NCBI RefSeq assembly: GCF_003112555.1
Contig: NZ_BEWB01000020.1
Span: 62,001 to 126,000, forward strand
Reading direction: 5' to 3'
Source: Streptomyces coelicoflavus
Lineage (GTDB): Bacteria > Actinomycetota > Actinomycetes > Streptomycetales > Streptomycetaceae
DNA length: 64,000 bases
The position numbers were made by a program, and so were the translations under genes. The notes below the pieces were generated by a model. The model was not told where the DNA came from. It searched no databases and was given only the letters and a program-made list of their open reading frames with translations. Numbering within the stretch: the stretch's first letter is position 1; the number at the start of each line of letters is the position of its first letter. Below, one piece after another: positions 36,003 through 44,192 of the stretch.

Positions 36003-37358
36003 TCACTCGGGTGGTGTCGTCTCCTCGCGGATCACCTGCTGGGCCACCCGGAAGGCCCCGCTCGCGGCCGGTACGCCGCAGTAGACGGCCGCCTGGAGCA
36101 GTACTTCCTTGATCTCGCCCGGGGTGAGGCCGTTGCGCAGGGCGGCCCTGAGGTGGGGCGCCAGTTCGTCCAGGTGGCCGCCGGCGACGAGGGCGGTCAG
36201 GGTGACGCAGCTGCGCGAGCGCCGGTCCAGGCCCGGCCGGTCCCAGATCTCCCCCCACGCGTACCGGGTGAGGAGCTCCTGGAAGTCCCCGGAGAACTCG
36301 TCCGCCTGCGCGAGGGCCTGGTCCACGTGCCCGTCGCCGAGGACCTCGCGGCGCACCTTGAGACCGGCGTCGTACGGGTCGGGCCTCCCCTGTGCCTGCG
36401 GCGGCACGACGGGGGCCGGGGCGATCTCGGCGATGGGCGCGGCCTGCGGCGGCTGAGCCGGCACCGGCTGGAGGGGCGCGGGCGGTCCCGGGACGGGGAC
36501 GGCCGGCACGGGGTGCGCGGTGGGGTGGACCGGGGGCGGGACGGGGACCTGGCCGGTGGAGGTGGCGTCGGGGGCCGCCTGCCAGGCGGTGGTGAAGTGC
36601 CGCACCAGCAGGTCGGTGACGGCCGCGGGCTGTTCGACCGGCACCAGGTGGGAGGCGCCCGGGACGACGGCGAGGCGGGCGTCGGGGATACCGGCGACCA
36701 GGGTGCGGGCCTCGGCGGGTCCGGTGACCTGGTCGTCGGAGCCGACGAGGACCAGGGCCGGAACGCCGACCCGGCCGAGTTCGCCGCGCACGTCGAAGGC
36801 GGCGAGTGCCTCGCAGGCGGAGATGTAGCAGCCCGGGTCGGTGGTCCGCACCATCTGCACGGCCCACTCCGTGATCGCGGGCTGCGCCGCCGCGTACCCT
36901 CCGGTGAACCAGCGCTCGGGAGAACTGCGGGCGATGGGGTCCAGCCCGTTGGTGCGCACGATCACGCCGCGCTGGCGGAACTCGTCGGCGGTGCCGAAGC
37001 GGGGCGAGGCGGCGATCAGCGCGAGGGAGGCCAGCCGCTCGGGGTGCCGCAGGGCGAGTTCGATACCGACGGCGCCGCCGAACGCGCAGCCGGCGTACCC
37101 GAAGCGCTGCACGCCGAGTCCGTCGAGGGTGGCCAGCAGCCGCGTGGTGAGTTCGGCGACGGACCCCGCCGGGTGGGCCGGCGCACCTCCGTGTCCGGGC
37201 AGGTCGAAACGGAAGACCCGCCAGTGCTGGGTCAGTTCGGGCACCTGCCGGTCCCACATGTGCCATGTGGTACCCAGTGAGGGACCCAGGATCAGGACCG
37301 GAGCGTCTTCTGGCCCGTCAAAGCGGTATTGCAGGGTGTTGGGTGGTGTCTCGCTCAC
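36003..37358 (-). CDS. PcaD-PcaC-like fusion: alpha/beta hydrolase with carboxymuconolactone decarboxylase domain, nucleophile missing
   Basis: 451 aa, GTG start. Residues about 1-260 are an alpha/beta hydrolase of the 3-oxoadipate enol-lactonase type; about 262-325 is a Pro/Ala/Val-rich linker (VPVPPPVHPT, PAPLQPVPAQ); about 328-451 is a carboxymuconolactone decarboxylase domain (GLKVRREVLG to YCGVPAASGAF). The layout matches bifunctional PcaL/PcaDC. Odd: the nucleophile elbow reads GCAFGG, with Ala92 where Ser is expected, while Asp208/209 (GSDDQV) and His237 (GASHLV) remain. No other pca genes are near, so a protocatechuate role is doubtful; the hydrolase half may be non-catalytic or use another chemistry. 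Confidence 0.85.
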   Translation of the reverse strand: MSETPPNTLQYRFDGPEDAPVLILGPSLGTTWHMWDRQVPELTQHWRVFRFDLPGHGGAPAHPAGSVAELTTRLLATLDGLGVQRFGYAGCAFGGAVGIELALRHPERLASLALIAASPRFGTADEFRQRGVIVRTNGLDPIARSSPERWFTGGYAAAQPAITEWAVQMVRTTDPGCYISACEALAAFDVRGELGRVGVPALVLVGSDDQVTGPAEARTLVAGIPDARLAVVPGASHLVPVEQPAAVTDLLVRHFTTAWQAAPDATSTGQVPVPPPVHPTAHPVPAVPVPGPPAPLQPVPAQPPQAAPIAEIAPAPVVPPQAQGRPDPYDAGLKVRREVLGDGHVDQALAQADEFSGDFQELLTRYAWGEIWDRPGLDRRSRSCVTLTALVAGGHLDELAPHLRAALRNGLTPGEIKEVLLQAAVYCGVPAASGAFRVAQQVIREETTPPE

Positions 37359-37390
37359 GCCCCAGACCCTCTCACGTCTCACGGACGCCC

Positions 37391-38058
37391 CTATGACGCG
37401 GGGGTGCGGGCGACCGGTCTGACCAGGTTGAACACCTCTCGGGCGGCATATCGCTTGAGGCATCGAATGATCTCGCGTCGGGTCTTGCCCTCCTGAGTGC
37501 GGCGTTCGTAGTACGCCCGGGTGCGCGGGTCGTGGCGCAGGCGGGTGAAGACGATGCGATGCAGGGCGGCGTTTGCCTGGCGGTCGCCGCCGTAGTTGAG
37601 CCGGCGTGTGCGCCGGCGGCCGGAGGAGTACTCGATGGGGCTGACTCCGCAAAGGGCAGCAAAGGACGCCTCGGTGTTCAGCCGCTCGGGGTTGTCTCCC
37701 ATCGTGATCAGGAGAGTGACTGCGCTGTCCGGACCGATGCCCACCGGTACGAGCAGCTGGGGGGCGTGGTGTTCGACGAGCCGGGTCAGGCGTTGGTTCA
37801 GCTCATTGATCTGCCCGGTGAGCTGTTCGATGCGCTCGGCGAGCATGCGCAGCGTCATGTGGGTGGCCTGGGTCACCGCGTCTCCCCCACCGTCGGGTGG
37901 GGCGAGGCGCGCGCAGGCGCGGAACAGCTCGGCGTTGCCGAGGCTCGACATTGGTTCCCTCAGGGCGGGGTCGGCGATGACCAGGACAGCTTTGAGCTGG
38001 TTGATCCCCTGAATGCGGGCCTCGACCGCGGAGTCCTTGGCGAGCTTGAAGATCCGCG
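37391..38058 (-). pseudogene. IS110-family transposase remnant (C-terminal part)
   Basis: About 220 codons remain. They match the end of IS110 transposases: an alanine-rich helix QGINQLKAVLVIADPALREP, the C-terminal Transposase_20 domain with LLVPVGIGPDSAVTLLITMGDN and ASFAALCGVSPIEYSSG, then RRTRRLNYGGDRQANAALHRI, quoted in parts. The N-terminal DEDD catalytic half is missing, and the codons upstream of about 38058 are unrelated, so the element is dead. It marks the left edge of the accessory zone. Confidence 0.85.
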
Positions 38059-38175
38059 GCCGTCGTCCGCACGCGTTCCGTCGTGGGGCGAGCAGAACCG
38101 TGCAGTGACAGACTGAAAAACGCCTCCCGCGCGCCCGCAGCGTCACGCCTCCATACGAGTGATCCACTCACTGAG

Positions 38176-38216
38176 ACGGCGAGGCGGCTGCCGCTGTGCG
38201 GCAACCGCCTCGCCGT
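38176..38216 (-). terminator. Terminator after cold-shock gene
   Basis: ACGGCGAGGCGG (38176-38187) pairs perfectly with CCGCCTCGCCGT (38205-38216), with a nested TGCCGC/GCGGCA stem inside. It begins 14 bp after the cspA stop on the - strand. Confidence 0.8.
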
Positions 38217-38230
38217 TTCGTGGCGTCCGG

Positions 38231-38434
38231 TCAGCCCCGGACGATGTTCTGTGCCTGCGGGCCCTTCTGTCCCTGCCCGATCTCGAACGTCACGTGCTCG
38301 CCCTCCGTCAGCTCGCGGTATCCGCTGCCCTGGATCTCGGAGTAGTGCGCGAAGACGTCCGGGCCACCACCGTCCTGTTCGATGAAGCCGAAGCCCTTTT
38401 CGGGGTTGAACCACTTGACGGTACCGCTGGCCAT
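38231..38434 (-). CDS. cspA: Cold-shock protein
   Basis: 67 aa. ATG at 38434 with GAAGGA upstream. Classic single OB-fold CSP: GTVKWFNPEKGFGFIEQD (RNP1) and DVFAHYSEIQ (RNP2), ending in GPQAQNIVRG. It binds single-stranded RNA and melts mRNA structure. Upstream (38448-38468) the heptamer CGTTCAT is repeated three times in tandem over the 5' untranslated region. Confidence 0.95.
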   Translation of the reverse strand: MASGTVKWFNPEKGFGFIEQDGGGPDVFAHYSEIQGSGYRELTEGEHVTFEIGQGQKGPQAQNIVRG

Positions 38435-38683
38435 ACTGTCGATCCTTCGTTCATCGTTCATCGTTCATGCACGGAAACAGCCCATGATCCGGGCATGCTC
38501 CGGCTCCCGGCAGCAGGAGCCACATCCGTTGTACCCCGAGCAGCCTCGCCTATCCGGCTGACGACACCGCCGCCCGACGGCTCCGCTCATGACTACCTTC
38601 CGAAGGACTCCGTCACCGGGGCCGACTCGGTCTGGGGGCCGGCTGCCGTGATTCCCGTACGGTCGCGACAGCCTCGTCCACTT
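38435..38683. other. Intergenic region with cspA leader
   Basis: Carries the cspA leader and promoter on the - strand, including three tandem CGTTCAT copies, and the downstream end of a topoisomerase remnant. Cold-shock genes often have long structured leaders. No additional gene can be supported. Confidence 0.4.
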
Positions 38684-39103
38684 TTACTCCCCCTCGGGCG
38701 CATGTCCGTTGCGGAGCATACGCAGGACGGCCCGCTCGCCGGGTCCCTGGGTCGCGGGGATGCCGTACGCGCCCTCGTCGCCGAGACGGGGCAGCGCGGA
38801 TGCGACCGTCACGCCTTCCTCGAACAGCTCGATCACTCGCGGGTTGATGTAGGAGGCCCGGCAGACAGCCGGTGTGTTGCCGAGATAGCCGGACACCTCC
38901 CGCACCGCCCTGGCGATGGCACGGCGCCGGGCGGTCTCCGTGCGTGCGACGGATTGCGAGACGGCCAGCGCGACGGCGGCCAGGACGGTGGCGTGCCAGG
39001 TCCGAAAGTCCTTGGCGGTGATGTCGAGACCGGTCAGCTCCTTGAGGTAGGCGTTGACGTCATGACCGCTCACGTCGTGCCAGGCTCGCCGGTCCCAGTA
39101 GGC
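38684..39103 (-). pseudogene. DNA topoisomerase IB remnant (C-terminal part)
   Basis: About 139 codons survive, reading AWHDVSGHDVNAYLKELTG at their start, then AKDFRTWHATVLAAVALAV and CRASYINPRVIELFEEG, where the Tyr is the catalytic nucleophile. An in-frame TAG at 39104-39106 and loss of the upstream pocket (core Arg/His residues) show that the N-terminal two thirds are gone. An intact enzyme would be about 330-350 aa. Confidence 0.8.
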
Positions 39104-39197
39104 CTACCCCTGGTACGTGGAGAGGGCGAGCGGCGGCCCGAAGAGCTGCCCAGCAGTCGGGCGAAGAGGGCCGGGGAGGTGCGGGGGGGGGACTATT

Positions 39198-39231
39198 CAC
39201 GTTCTCATGGATTCATGTTCCCGTGTACTCT
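39198..39231. promoter_or_regulatory. ArsR/CmtR operator and promoter
   Basis: A four-part symmetric array CACG, CATG, CATG, CGTG spaced every 8 bp (39198, 39206, 39214, 39222) forms one dyad. A -10 TACTCT at 39226-39231 overlaps its right arm and puts the start of transcription at the ATG 39238. This is the form expected of a metal-released repressor blocking RNA polymerase. Confidence 0.7.
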
Positions 39232-39237
39232 CGCTCC

Positions 39238-39576
39238 ATGCTGACCGTCGCCCCCGAGGTCGAGGTGCTGGCCAGGTTCGGCCGTGCGCTGGCCGACCCC
39301 ATCCGCTGCCGCATCCTGCTCGCTCTGCGCACAGCCCCTGCCCATCCCGCCGACCTTGCCGATGAGCTCGGGGTCTCCCGGACCCGGCTCTCGAATCACC
39401 TCGCGTGTCTGCGGGACTGTGGATTGGTCGTGGCCGTGCCGGAAGGCCGCCGCACTCGCTACGAACTCGCCGACGAACGCCTCGGTCACGCGCTGGACGA
39501 CCTGCGGAACGCGGTGGTGGCCGTCGAGACCGACCGCACTTGTGTGGCCCCCGACGAGAAGGGGTGCTGCCGATGA
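39238..39576 (+). CDS. cmtR: ArsR/SmtB-family metal sensor, CmtR-like (Cd/Pb)
   Basis: 112 aa, probably leaderless ATG at 39238. Winged helix: LARFGRALADPIRCRILLAL, then SRTRLSNHLACLRDCGLVV (recognition helix). The sensing cysteines of Mycobacterium tuberculosis CmtR (Cys57, Cys61, Cys102) fall at exactly the same numbers here: CLRDC gives Cys57/Cys61, TDRTC gives Cys102, with an added CC at 110-111. This predicts cadmium/lead sensing. It overlaps the exporter gene by 4 bp, forming a sensor-exporter operon. Confidence 0.88.
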   Translation: MLTVAPEVEVLARFGRALADPIRCRILLALRTAPAHPADLADELGVSRTRLSNHLACLRDCGLVVAVPEGRRTRYELADERLGHALDDLRNAVVAVETDRTCVAPDEKGCCR

Positions 39577-40286
39577 CCGCGCTATCCCTTAGCCCGTCGC
39601 CGGCCCGGCGTGATGTCCTGACCCGGCGCATACGACTCCTCGTAGCCGCGACGATCACCTACAACGTGATCGAGGCAGTCGTCGCGCTGACCGCCGGGAC
39701 GACAGCGTCGTCGACTGCTCTGATCGGCTTCGGGCTCGACTCTGTCATCGAGGTCTCCTCCGCCGCGGCGGTCGCCTGGCAGTTCTCTGCTCGCGACTAC
39801 GCCGTCCGTGAGGCCCGGGAGAAGACCACCCTGCGGATCATCGCCGTCTCCTTCTTTGCCCTCGCCGCGTATGTCGCCGTCGAGTCCGTCCGAGCCCTGG
39901 CCGGCGACGGCGAGGCCGGGCGCTCCATGGTCGGCATCGTGCTCGCTGCCCTGTCTCTGGCCGTGATGCCGTTCCTGTCCGCCGCCCAGCGCCGCGCGGG
40001 CCGCGAACTCGGCTCCGCCTCCGCGGTCGCGGACTCCAAGCAGACACTGCTGTGCACCTATCTGTCTGCGGTCCTGCTCGTCGGCCTCCTCGCCAACAGC
40101 ATCTTCGGCTGGTCCTGGGCCGACCCGATCGCCGCCCTCGTCATCGCGGCGGTCGCGGTGAAGGAAGGCCGCGACGCCTGGCAGGGCAAGGGCTGCTGCG
40201 CGGTCCCGGCCGCCCCGGCCGTCGGTCCCGTGAGTGCCGAGACCGACGGTTGCGGGTGCCGCCCGGGCTGCGACTGCTGCAACTGA
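39573..40286 (+). CDS. Cation diffusion facilitator-like metal exporter
   Basis: 237 aa, ATG overlapping the sensor gene (ATGA). Five to six membrane helices in the CDF plan: TYNVIEAVVALTAGTTASST, GLDSVIEVSSAAAVAWQF (second metal-site helix with Asp), AVADSKQTLLCTYLSAVLL and DPIAALVIAAVAVKEG (Asp in the HxxxD-like position). It lacks the cytosolic C-terminal CDF domain and instead ends in a Cys-rich tail (GCCAVP, then CGCRPGCDCCN) that could hold metal or pass it on. Exporter of the metal sensed by CmtR. Confidence 0.85.
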   Translation: MTALSLSPSPARRDVLTRRIRLLVAATITYNVIEAVVALTAGTTASSTALIGFGLDSVIEVSSAAAVAWQFSARDYAVREAREKTTLRIIAVSFFALAAYVAVESVRALAGDGEAGRSMVGIVLAALSLAVMPFLSAAQRRAGRELGSASAVADSKQTLLCTYLSAVLLVGLLANSIFGWSWADPIAALVIAAVAVKEGRDAWQGKGCCAVPAAPAVGPVSAETDGCGCRPGCDCCN

Positions 40287-40318
40287 ACCCCGCATCGGTC
40301 AGGCGCCGGGATCCGACA

Positions 40319-40345
40319 GGCCCGCAGGCTCACAACCTGCGGGCC
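40319..40345 (+). terminator. Terminator of the metal-resistance operon
   Basis: GGCCCGCAGG (40319-40328) pairs perfectly with CCTGCGGGCC (40336-40345), 33 bp after the exporter stop. Strong stem, no long U tract. Confidence 0.75.
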
Positions 40346-40494
40346 GTCGACATCCTGGACGGCTTCGAGGCATTCGGCCCAGCTGTTCTGGGCGTACTCC
40401 CACGCGTGAGCCGGTGCGGAGGCGGATGCCGAAGAGGTCGCTCGGGCCCTGGCTCAACTTCCGTGACCCTCCGACGTGCTGAGACGCTGGATGT

Positions 40495-40812
40495 GCCGGC
40501 CCACCGGCCGGGAGGGTGGTCGGGAAGCGTCAGGTCGACGATCAAGCCGTAATGGTCACTCGCCTGCACGCCGCCCACGGGTTGAACGAGGACCCGCCGA
40601 CAGGATGAGATGCGCAGACTGGGAGCCGTACGCGCCGCAGCGGAGCGTGAGGTAGTCGATGCGGCGATCCGCTGCCTCCGGCATGTCACCTCGGCCCACG
40701 AGTGGATTGCCGGAGGTGAAGGTGGGCCCTGGGTCGTCCGGGTGCATGCTCGACCATGCGTCTTGGAAGCAGGTGATAAGGCCGCCGAGTGACTGCAGCC
40801 CCTGCAGGAAAG
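40495..40812 (-). pseudogene. Endonuclease/exonuclease/phosphatase (EEP) family remnant
   Basis: Two different frames carry consecutive pieces of an EEP protein: PAFLQGLQSLGGLITCFQDAW and HPDDPGPTFTSGNPLVGRGDMP followed by RRIDYLTLRCGAYG in one, then CRRVLVQPVGGVQASDHYGLIVDLTLP (quoted in parts) in another. Only about the last 100 residues of a ~280-residue protein remain, and a frameshift near 40600-40620 splits them, so it is non-functional. The 150 bp to its right (40346-40494) have no gene that I can support. Confidence 0.75.
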
Positions 40813-40989
40813 CAGGCTCACTCACGCCTCGACCGACGGTACGAGGTGAGGCCGCACGGTGACAGCGTCGCTGTCGATTCACTCGCCCACGAAGAGGCCG
40901 CCCGCTTCGGCGCGCGCACGGGAGCGCGGCGGCGACGATCGAGGTCGTCGCGGACGACGGGAGCATCGCGCGCGAGCGCGCCGTCTGCT

Positions 40990-41355
40990 GCTGGCCACCG
41001 GCCCGGTGGACGAACCCCCGAGGTGCCGGGTTGGCCGAGAAGGCGTCGACGTGCTCGCCACCGGCCCGAGTGCATGGAGAGCGAACCAAGCGATGATCCT
41101 CACTGAGTGAGCAGCCAAACGCGTCCTGCGCGCCAGCGCGTGTGAGATCCGGTTCGGCAACGGGCAGCGGCAGGACCGACAGGTCGACGTCGGCGCGGCG
41201 CAGCGGTTCGTAGAGGTCGTCCAGTGCGGTCTCGCGGATGGTGACCCGGCAGCCCGGCCTACCGGCGTGGAAGGCGTCGACCAACGGCAGGACGCGCCGG
41301 GCAACGGCGGCGGACATGTAGCCGAGGCGGAGCCCACCCGTGGCGCCGTGGCCGG
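40990..41355 (-). pseudogene. LysR-type regulator remnant (ligand-binding part)
   Basis: The residues GATGGLRLGYMSAAVARRVLPLVDAFHAGRPGC, given in parts, are a LysR co-inducer-domain start; LLSEDHRLVR-like text (CSLSEDHRLVRSP) marks the middle. The N-terminal helix-turn-helix and linker are absent, and the sequence beyond about 40990 loses resemblance. Truncated on both sides, it cannot bind DNA. Confidence 0.7.
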
Positions 41356-41384
41356 TGGCAATCGCTCGCGCGATCGCCGTCTGG

Positions 41385-41687
41385 ACACGTCCTGGACGAG
41401 GCGGTCTTCACTCAGACCGGTCCTTCCAAGGGCCCGCTGGTCGAACACGGGCGGGGCGTCGTCCACGACCCGCCGATGCCCGTCTCCGGCTGGCCGGGAA
41501 GACCGGCCTTCCGCGCCACGAGCACGTCCCAGGGCGCGCCCAGGACCCTGGCTACTTCGGCGGCCACCGGCACGCCGCCGCGGGGCCGCGCGAGAACGAC
41601 GAGGTGAGGCAGCTCGCCGTCGGAGGCCCCACTCCATGAGCCGCAGACCGAGTTCCTGGCCCGCTGTCCGGCATCGCGAAATCGCAT
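41385..41687 (-). pseudogene. Phosphoribosyltransferase-domain gene remnant
   Basis: MRFRDAGQRAR, then LVVLARPRGGVPVAAEVARVLGAPWDVLVARKAGLPGQPETGIGG (quoted here in two parts) match the start of phosphoribosyltransferase-like stress proteins. A frameshift near 41470 moves the continuing homology, VVDDAPPVFDQRALGRTGLSEDRL, into another frame. The PRPP-loop half is lost. Related to proteins that are often fused to a dienelactone hydrolase, remnants of which lie at 43434-44101. Confidence 0.7.
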
Positions 41688-41802
41688 GACGCCTCTTCTG
41701 CTCACGGGCGCTGAAGGACCACCGCCGCCGTCGCCGCCGCCGCCGCCGAGGCAGGCCATCCCTCGCTTCGGCTCCCGGCCTCACCCGGAGCGGCACACCG
41801 CT

Positions 41803-43125
41803 TCATGAACCCGCTTCCTGTGTCGCCTCGGCCGCCGTGGGACCCGGCGAGCCGGCGGTGGTGGCCGCGCCGGTGCCCGCCGCTTCGCCGAGGCCGGGAG
41901 CGACCGTTCCGTCCTCCGAGACGCCGAGGACCACCTTGGTCCAACCCGCCTCCCGCCGGTCGAAGCGGCGGTAAGCCTCGACGGCGTTCCGAGTGTCGCC
42001 CCAGCGGGTGACGAGGGGGGTGGGGTCGAGACTTCCCGAGGCGACCAGCGAGACCAGATGCGGTACGTAGCGCCGGTGGTTGCAGTTGCCCATCCTCAGG
42101 GTCAGGTTCTTCATGAACGCCTCGCCGAAGGGGTAGTGCTGCACCTGCGGCGGATAGACACCGATGGTGCCGACCGTGCCGGCCTTCGCCACCATCTGCA
42201 CCGCCCAGCGCGCCGCAAGCGTCGGGGCGTCGCCCGGCACCCACGTCGCGCCGTCCGGGTTCTGCTCCGGCGCGGCCTCCGACCGCTCGTGGCCGAACTC
42301 CTCGGCCTGCGCCGCCGCGGCGTCCGCGGCGGGCCCGTGGGACGGCTTCTGTGCGTCCACGCCCACGGCCTCGATCACCCGGTCCACGCCGATGCCGCCG
42401 GTCAGCTCACGCACCGCCTCGACCGGGTCCTCCGCATTGAAGTCGACGGTTTCCGCATGCTGGCTACGGGCCATGTCCAGGCGGTCGCCGACACCGTCGA
42501 CGACGATGATCCGCCCGGCCCCCTGAAGGCGGGCGCAGGCGATGGCGGCCTGCCCGACGGGACCGGCCCCGACGATCGCGACGGTGTCGCCGTCGCCGAC
42601 CTCGGCCAGCCTGGCTCCGAACCAGGAGGTGGGGTAGATGTCCGAGAGCAGGATCGCCTGCGCGTCGTCCACGGTGTCCGGCAGCGGCACCAGCCCGACA
42701 TGGGCGAAGGGGATTCGGGCGTACTCGGCCTGCAGCCCGTCCAGCCCGCCCGCGGCCTGCGGTCCGCCGAAGAAGACGGTGCCTGCCAGCCGCCCCCCGG
42801 GGTTGGCGTTGTCGCACTGGGCGTAGTAGCCCGCGCGGCAGTAACTGCACACACCGCACGCGACTGTCGAGGGCACCACCACGCGGTCGCCGGGGCGCAG
42901 GTTGCGCACCCCGGAACCCACCTCCTCCACCACGCCGACCGCCTCGTGGCCGAGAATCCGTCCCTCCTGCATGCCGGGCATGGTGCCGCGGACGAAGTGG
43001 AGGTCGGTACCGCAGATGGCGGAGGTCGTGATGCGCACGATGGCGTCGTACGGATCCTTGATCTCCGGTTCGGGCACGTCCTCGAGACCGATGTCCCCCA
43101 GTCCCTTCCAGACAACGGCCTTCAT
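41803..43125 (-). CDS. Zinc-dependent alcohol / formaldehyde-type dehydrogenase
   Basis: 440 aa, ATG with GAAGGGAG. Medium-chain dehydrogenase with the catalytic zinc site (Cys38, His60 in GHEAVG) and the structural zinc cluster Cys90, Cys93, Cys96, Cys104. The Rossmann motif is VAIVGAGPVGQAAI. Longer than the usual ~350-390 aa, with an insertion (about 265-305, HGPAADAAAAQAEEFGHE) and an Ala/Thr/Gly-rich C-terminal tail. It resembles the glutathione-independent formaldehyde dehydrogenase branch; the substrate is unproven. Confidence 0.88.
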   Translation of the reverse strand: MKAVVWKGLGDIGLEDVPEPEIKDPYDAIVRITTSAICGTDLHFVRGTMPGMQEGRILGHEAVGVVEEVGSGVRNLRPGDRVVVPSTVACGVCSYCRAGYYAQCDNANPGGRLAGTVFFGGPQAAGGLDGLQAEYARIPFAHVGLVPLPDTVDDAQAILLSDIYPTSWFGARLAEVGDGDTVAIVGAGPVGQAAIACARLQGAGRIIVVDGVGDRLDMARSQHAETVDFNAEDPVEAVRELTGGIGVDRVIEAVGVDAQKPSHGPAADAAAAQAEEFGHERSEAAPEQNPDGATWVPGDAPTLAARWAVQMVAKAGTVGTIGVYPPQVQHYPFGEAFMKNLTLRMGNCNHRRYVPHLVSLVASGSLDPTPLVTRWGDTRNAVEAYRRFDRREAGWTKVVLGVSEDGTVAPGLGEAAGTGAATTAGSPGPTAAEATQEAGS

Positions 43126-43433
43126 CAGAATGCTCCCTTCGTGGCTTGCCGACGAGGAGTCCGTCCAGACGTTCGACGGTCGGGGCGGGACTACCCGGTG
43201 TCCTCGGTTCCGCGGACTTCGGCCTCTGGTCGGAGTTTCCTGCCCGGTTGAGCCGAAACGGCGGCGACGCAACCGCGGTGGCAGTCACCTGCCCGTCGCG
43301 ACCTCGGTGTCCGCCCACGTCCACGGGGCCCAGCGGCCGAACCCCTCCAGCACCTCCTGTGACCGGCGCGGTCGCCTAGGACGGTGCGGACACAGCCGTC
43401 ACAGTCGCCCCGTCGTCCGGGTCCGTCGTGCGT
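43126..43433. other. Non-coding stretch upstream of the dehydrogenase
   Basis: 308 bp between the dehydrogenase start and a dead hydrolase. GGGACTACCCGG at 43187-43198 and GGACTTCGGCC at 43214-43224 look like half-sites of dormancy-regulator (DevR/OsdR) boxes, but the match is weak. No gene is supported. Confidence 0.35.
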
Positions 43434-44101
43434 TCAGCCCGAGCGCTCATCGTCCGTCCCCCCGCTCAGGTGGTCACGTAACCAGTCGACAGCGGCTTCG
43501 GCGACCGTCTCCAAGGCACCGGGCTCGGGGAAGCGACGAGTGGCGCCCGGTACGACATGAATCCGGTGAGACACGAAGAGCCATTGAACGGCCTCACCAT
43601 CGGGGCCGAGTACAGCGTCGTCGGCACTACCGACGACGAGCAGGACCGGTGCGGCGACCAGCGGGCATGCATCGCCTGCCAGGTCCGGTCTGCCGCCCGG
43701 GACACCACCGTGAGCACCCTGTCGGGGCGCTCGCCGGGCCGCGATCAGGGCGGCAGCCGCTCCGGTACTCGCCCCGAGCAGCCCTCGGGTCAGCTCTGCG
43801 ACACTCCGGCCGCCCCTCCAGCCAGTCCACGGTCTCCACCAGACGCCGGGCCGGCGAGGTGATGTCGAAGCGATACCGGCCCGGTGTGGAGTCCTCCCGT
43901 TCCTCGCCTCGGTCAGCAGGTCCAGCAGGGTGGCCAGTCCCGTCCGGTGCCGTCCGGCGGCGACCGCCCGGTGCGAGGGCTGAGACGCGATTCGCCGCTG
44001 CCGTGCGCGGACGGGACTATCCCGCGCGGCCCGCCGGGGACGATCAGGTCGCCGGTCGGAGCTGCCTCTGCCGACGGCACACGTACGGCTTCGGAGACCA
44101 T
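43434..44101 (-). pseudogene. Dienelactone-hydrolase-family gene remnant
   Basis: Successive parts of one hydrolase appear in three frames: SAEAAPTGDLIVPGGPRGIV (N-terminus, then nucleophile area changed to SAHGSGESRLSPR), VAELTRGLLGASTGAAAALIAARRAP (GASTG nucleophile elbow), and RPDLAGDACPLVAAPVLLVVGSADDAVLGPDGEAVQ with a C-terminal RIHVVPGATRRFPEPGALETVAEAAVDWL, quoted in parts. At least two frameshifts break it. In the family this domain is often fused to a phosphoribosyltransferase. Confidence 0.75.
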
Positions 44102-44192
44102 GCGCGCTCACATCATGGGGCCTGTCCGTTGCCACCGGCCGGGCGACCCCGAGGGGACGCCGCGACACGCGCCGTGTCCTGTCGGCTTCGGC

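Noticed and set aside
41060..41110. tRNA or small RNA in the decay zone
   Set aside because: No stable cloverleaf or promoter-terminator pair was recognisable, and the sequence is the edge of a LysR remnant.
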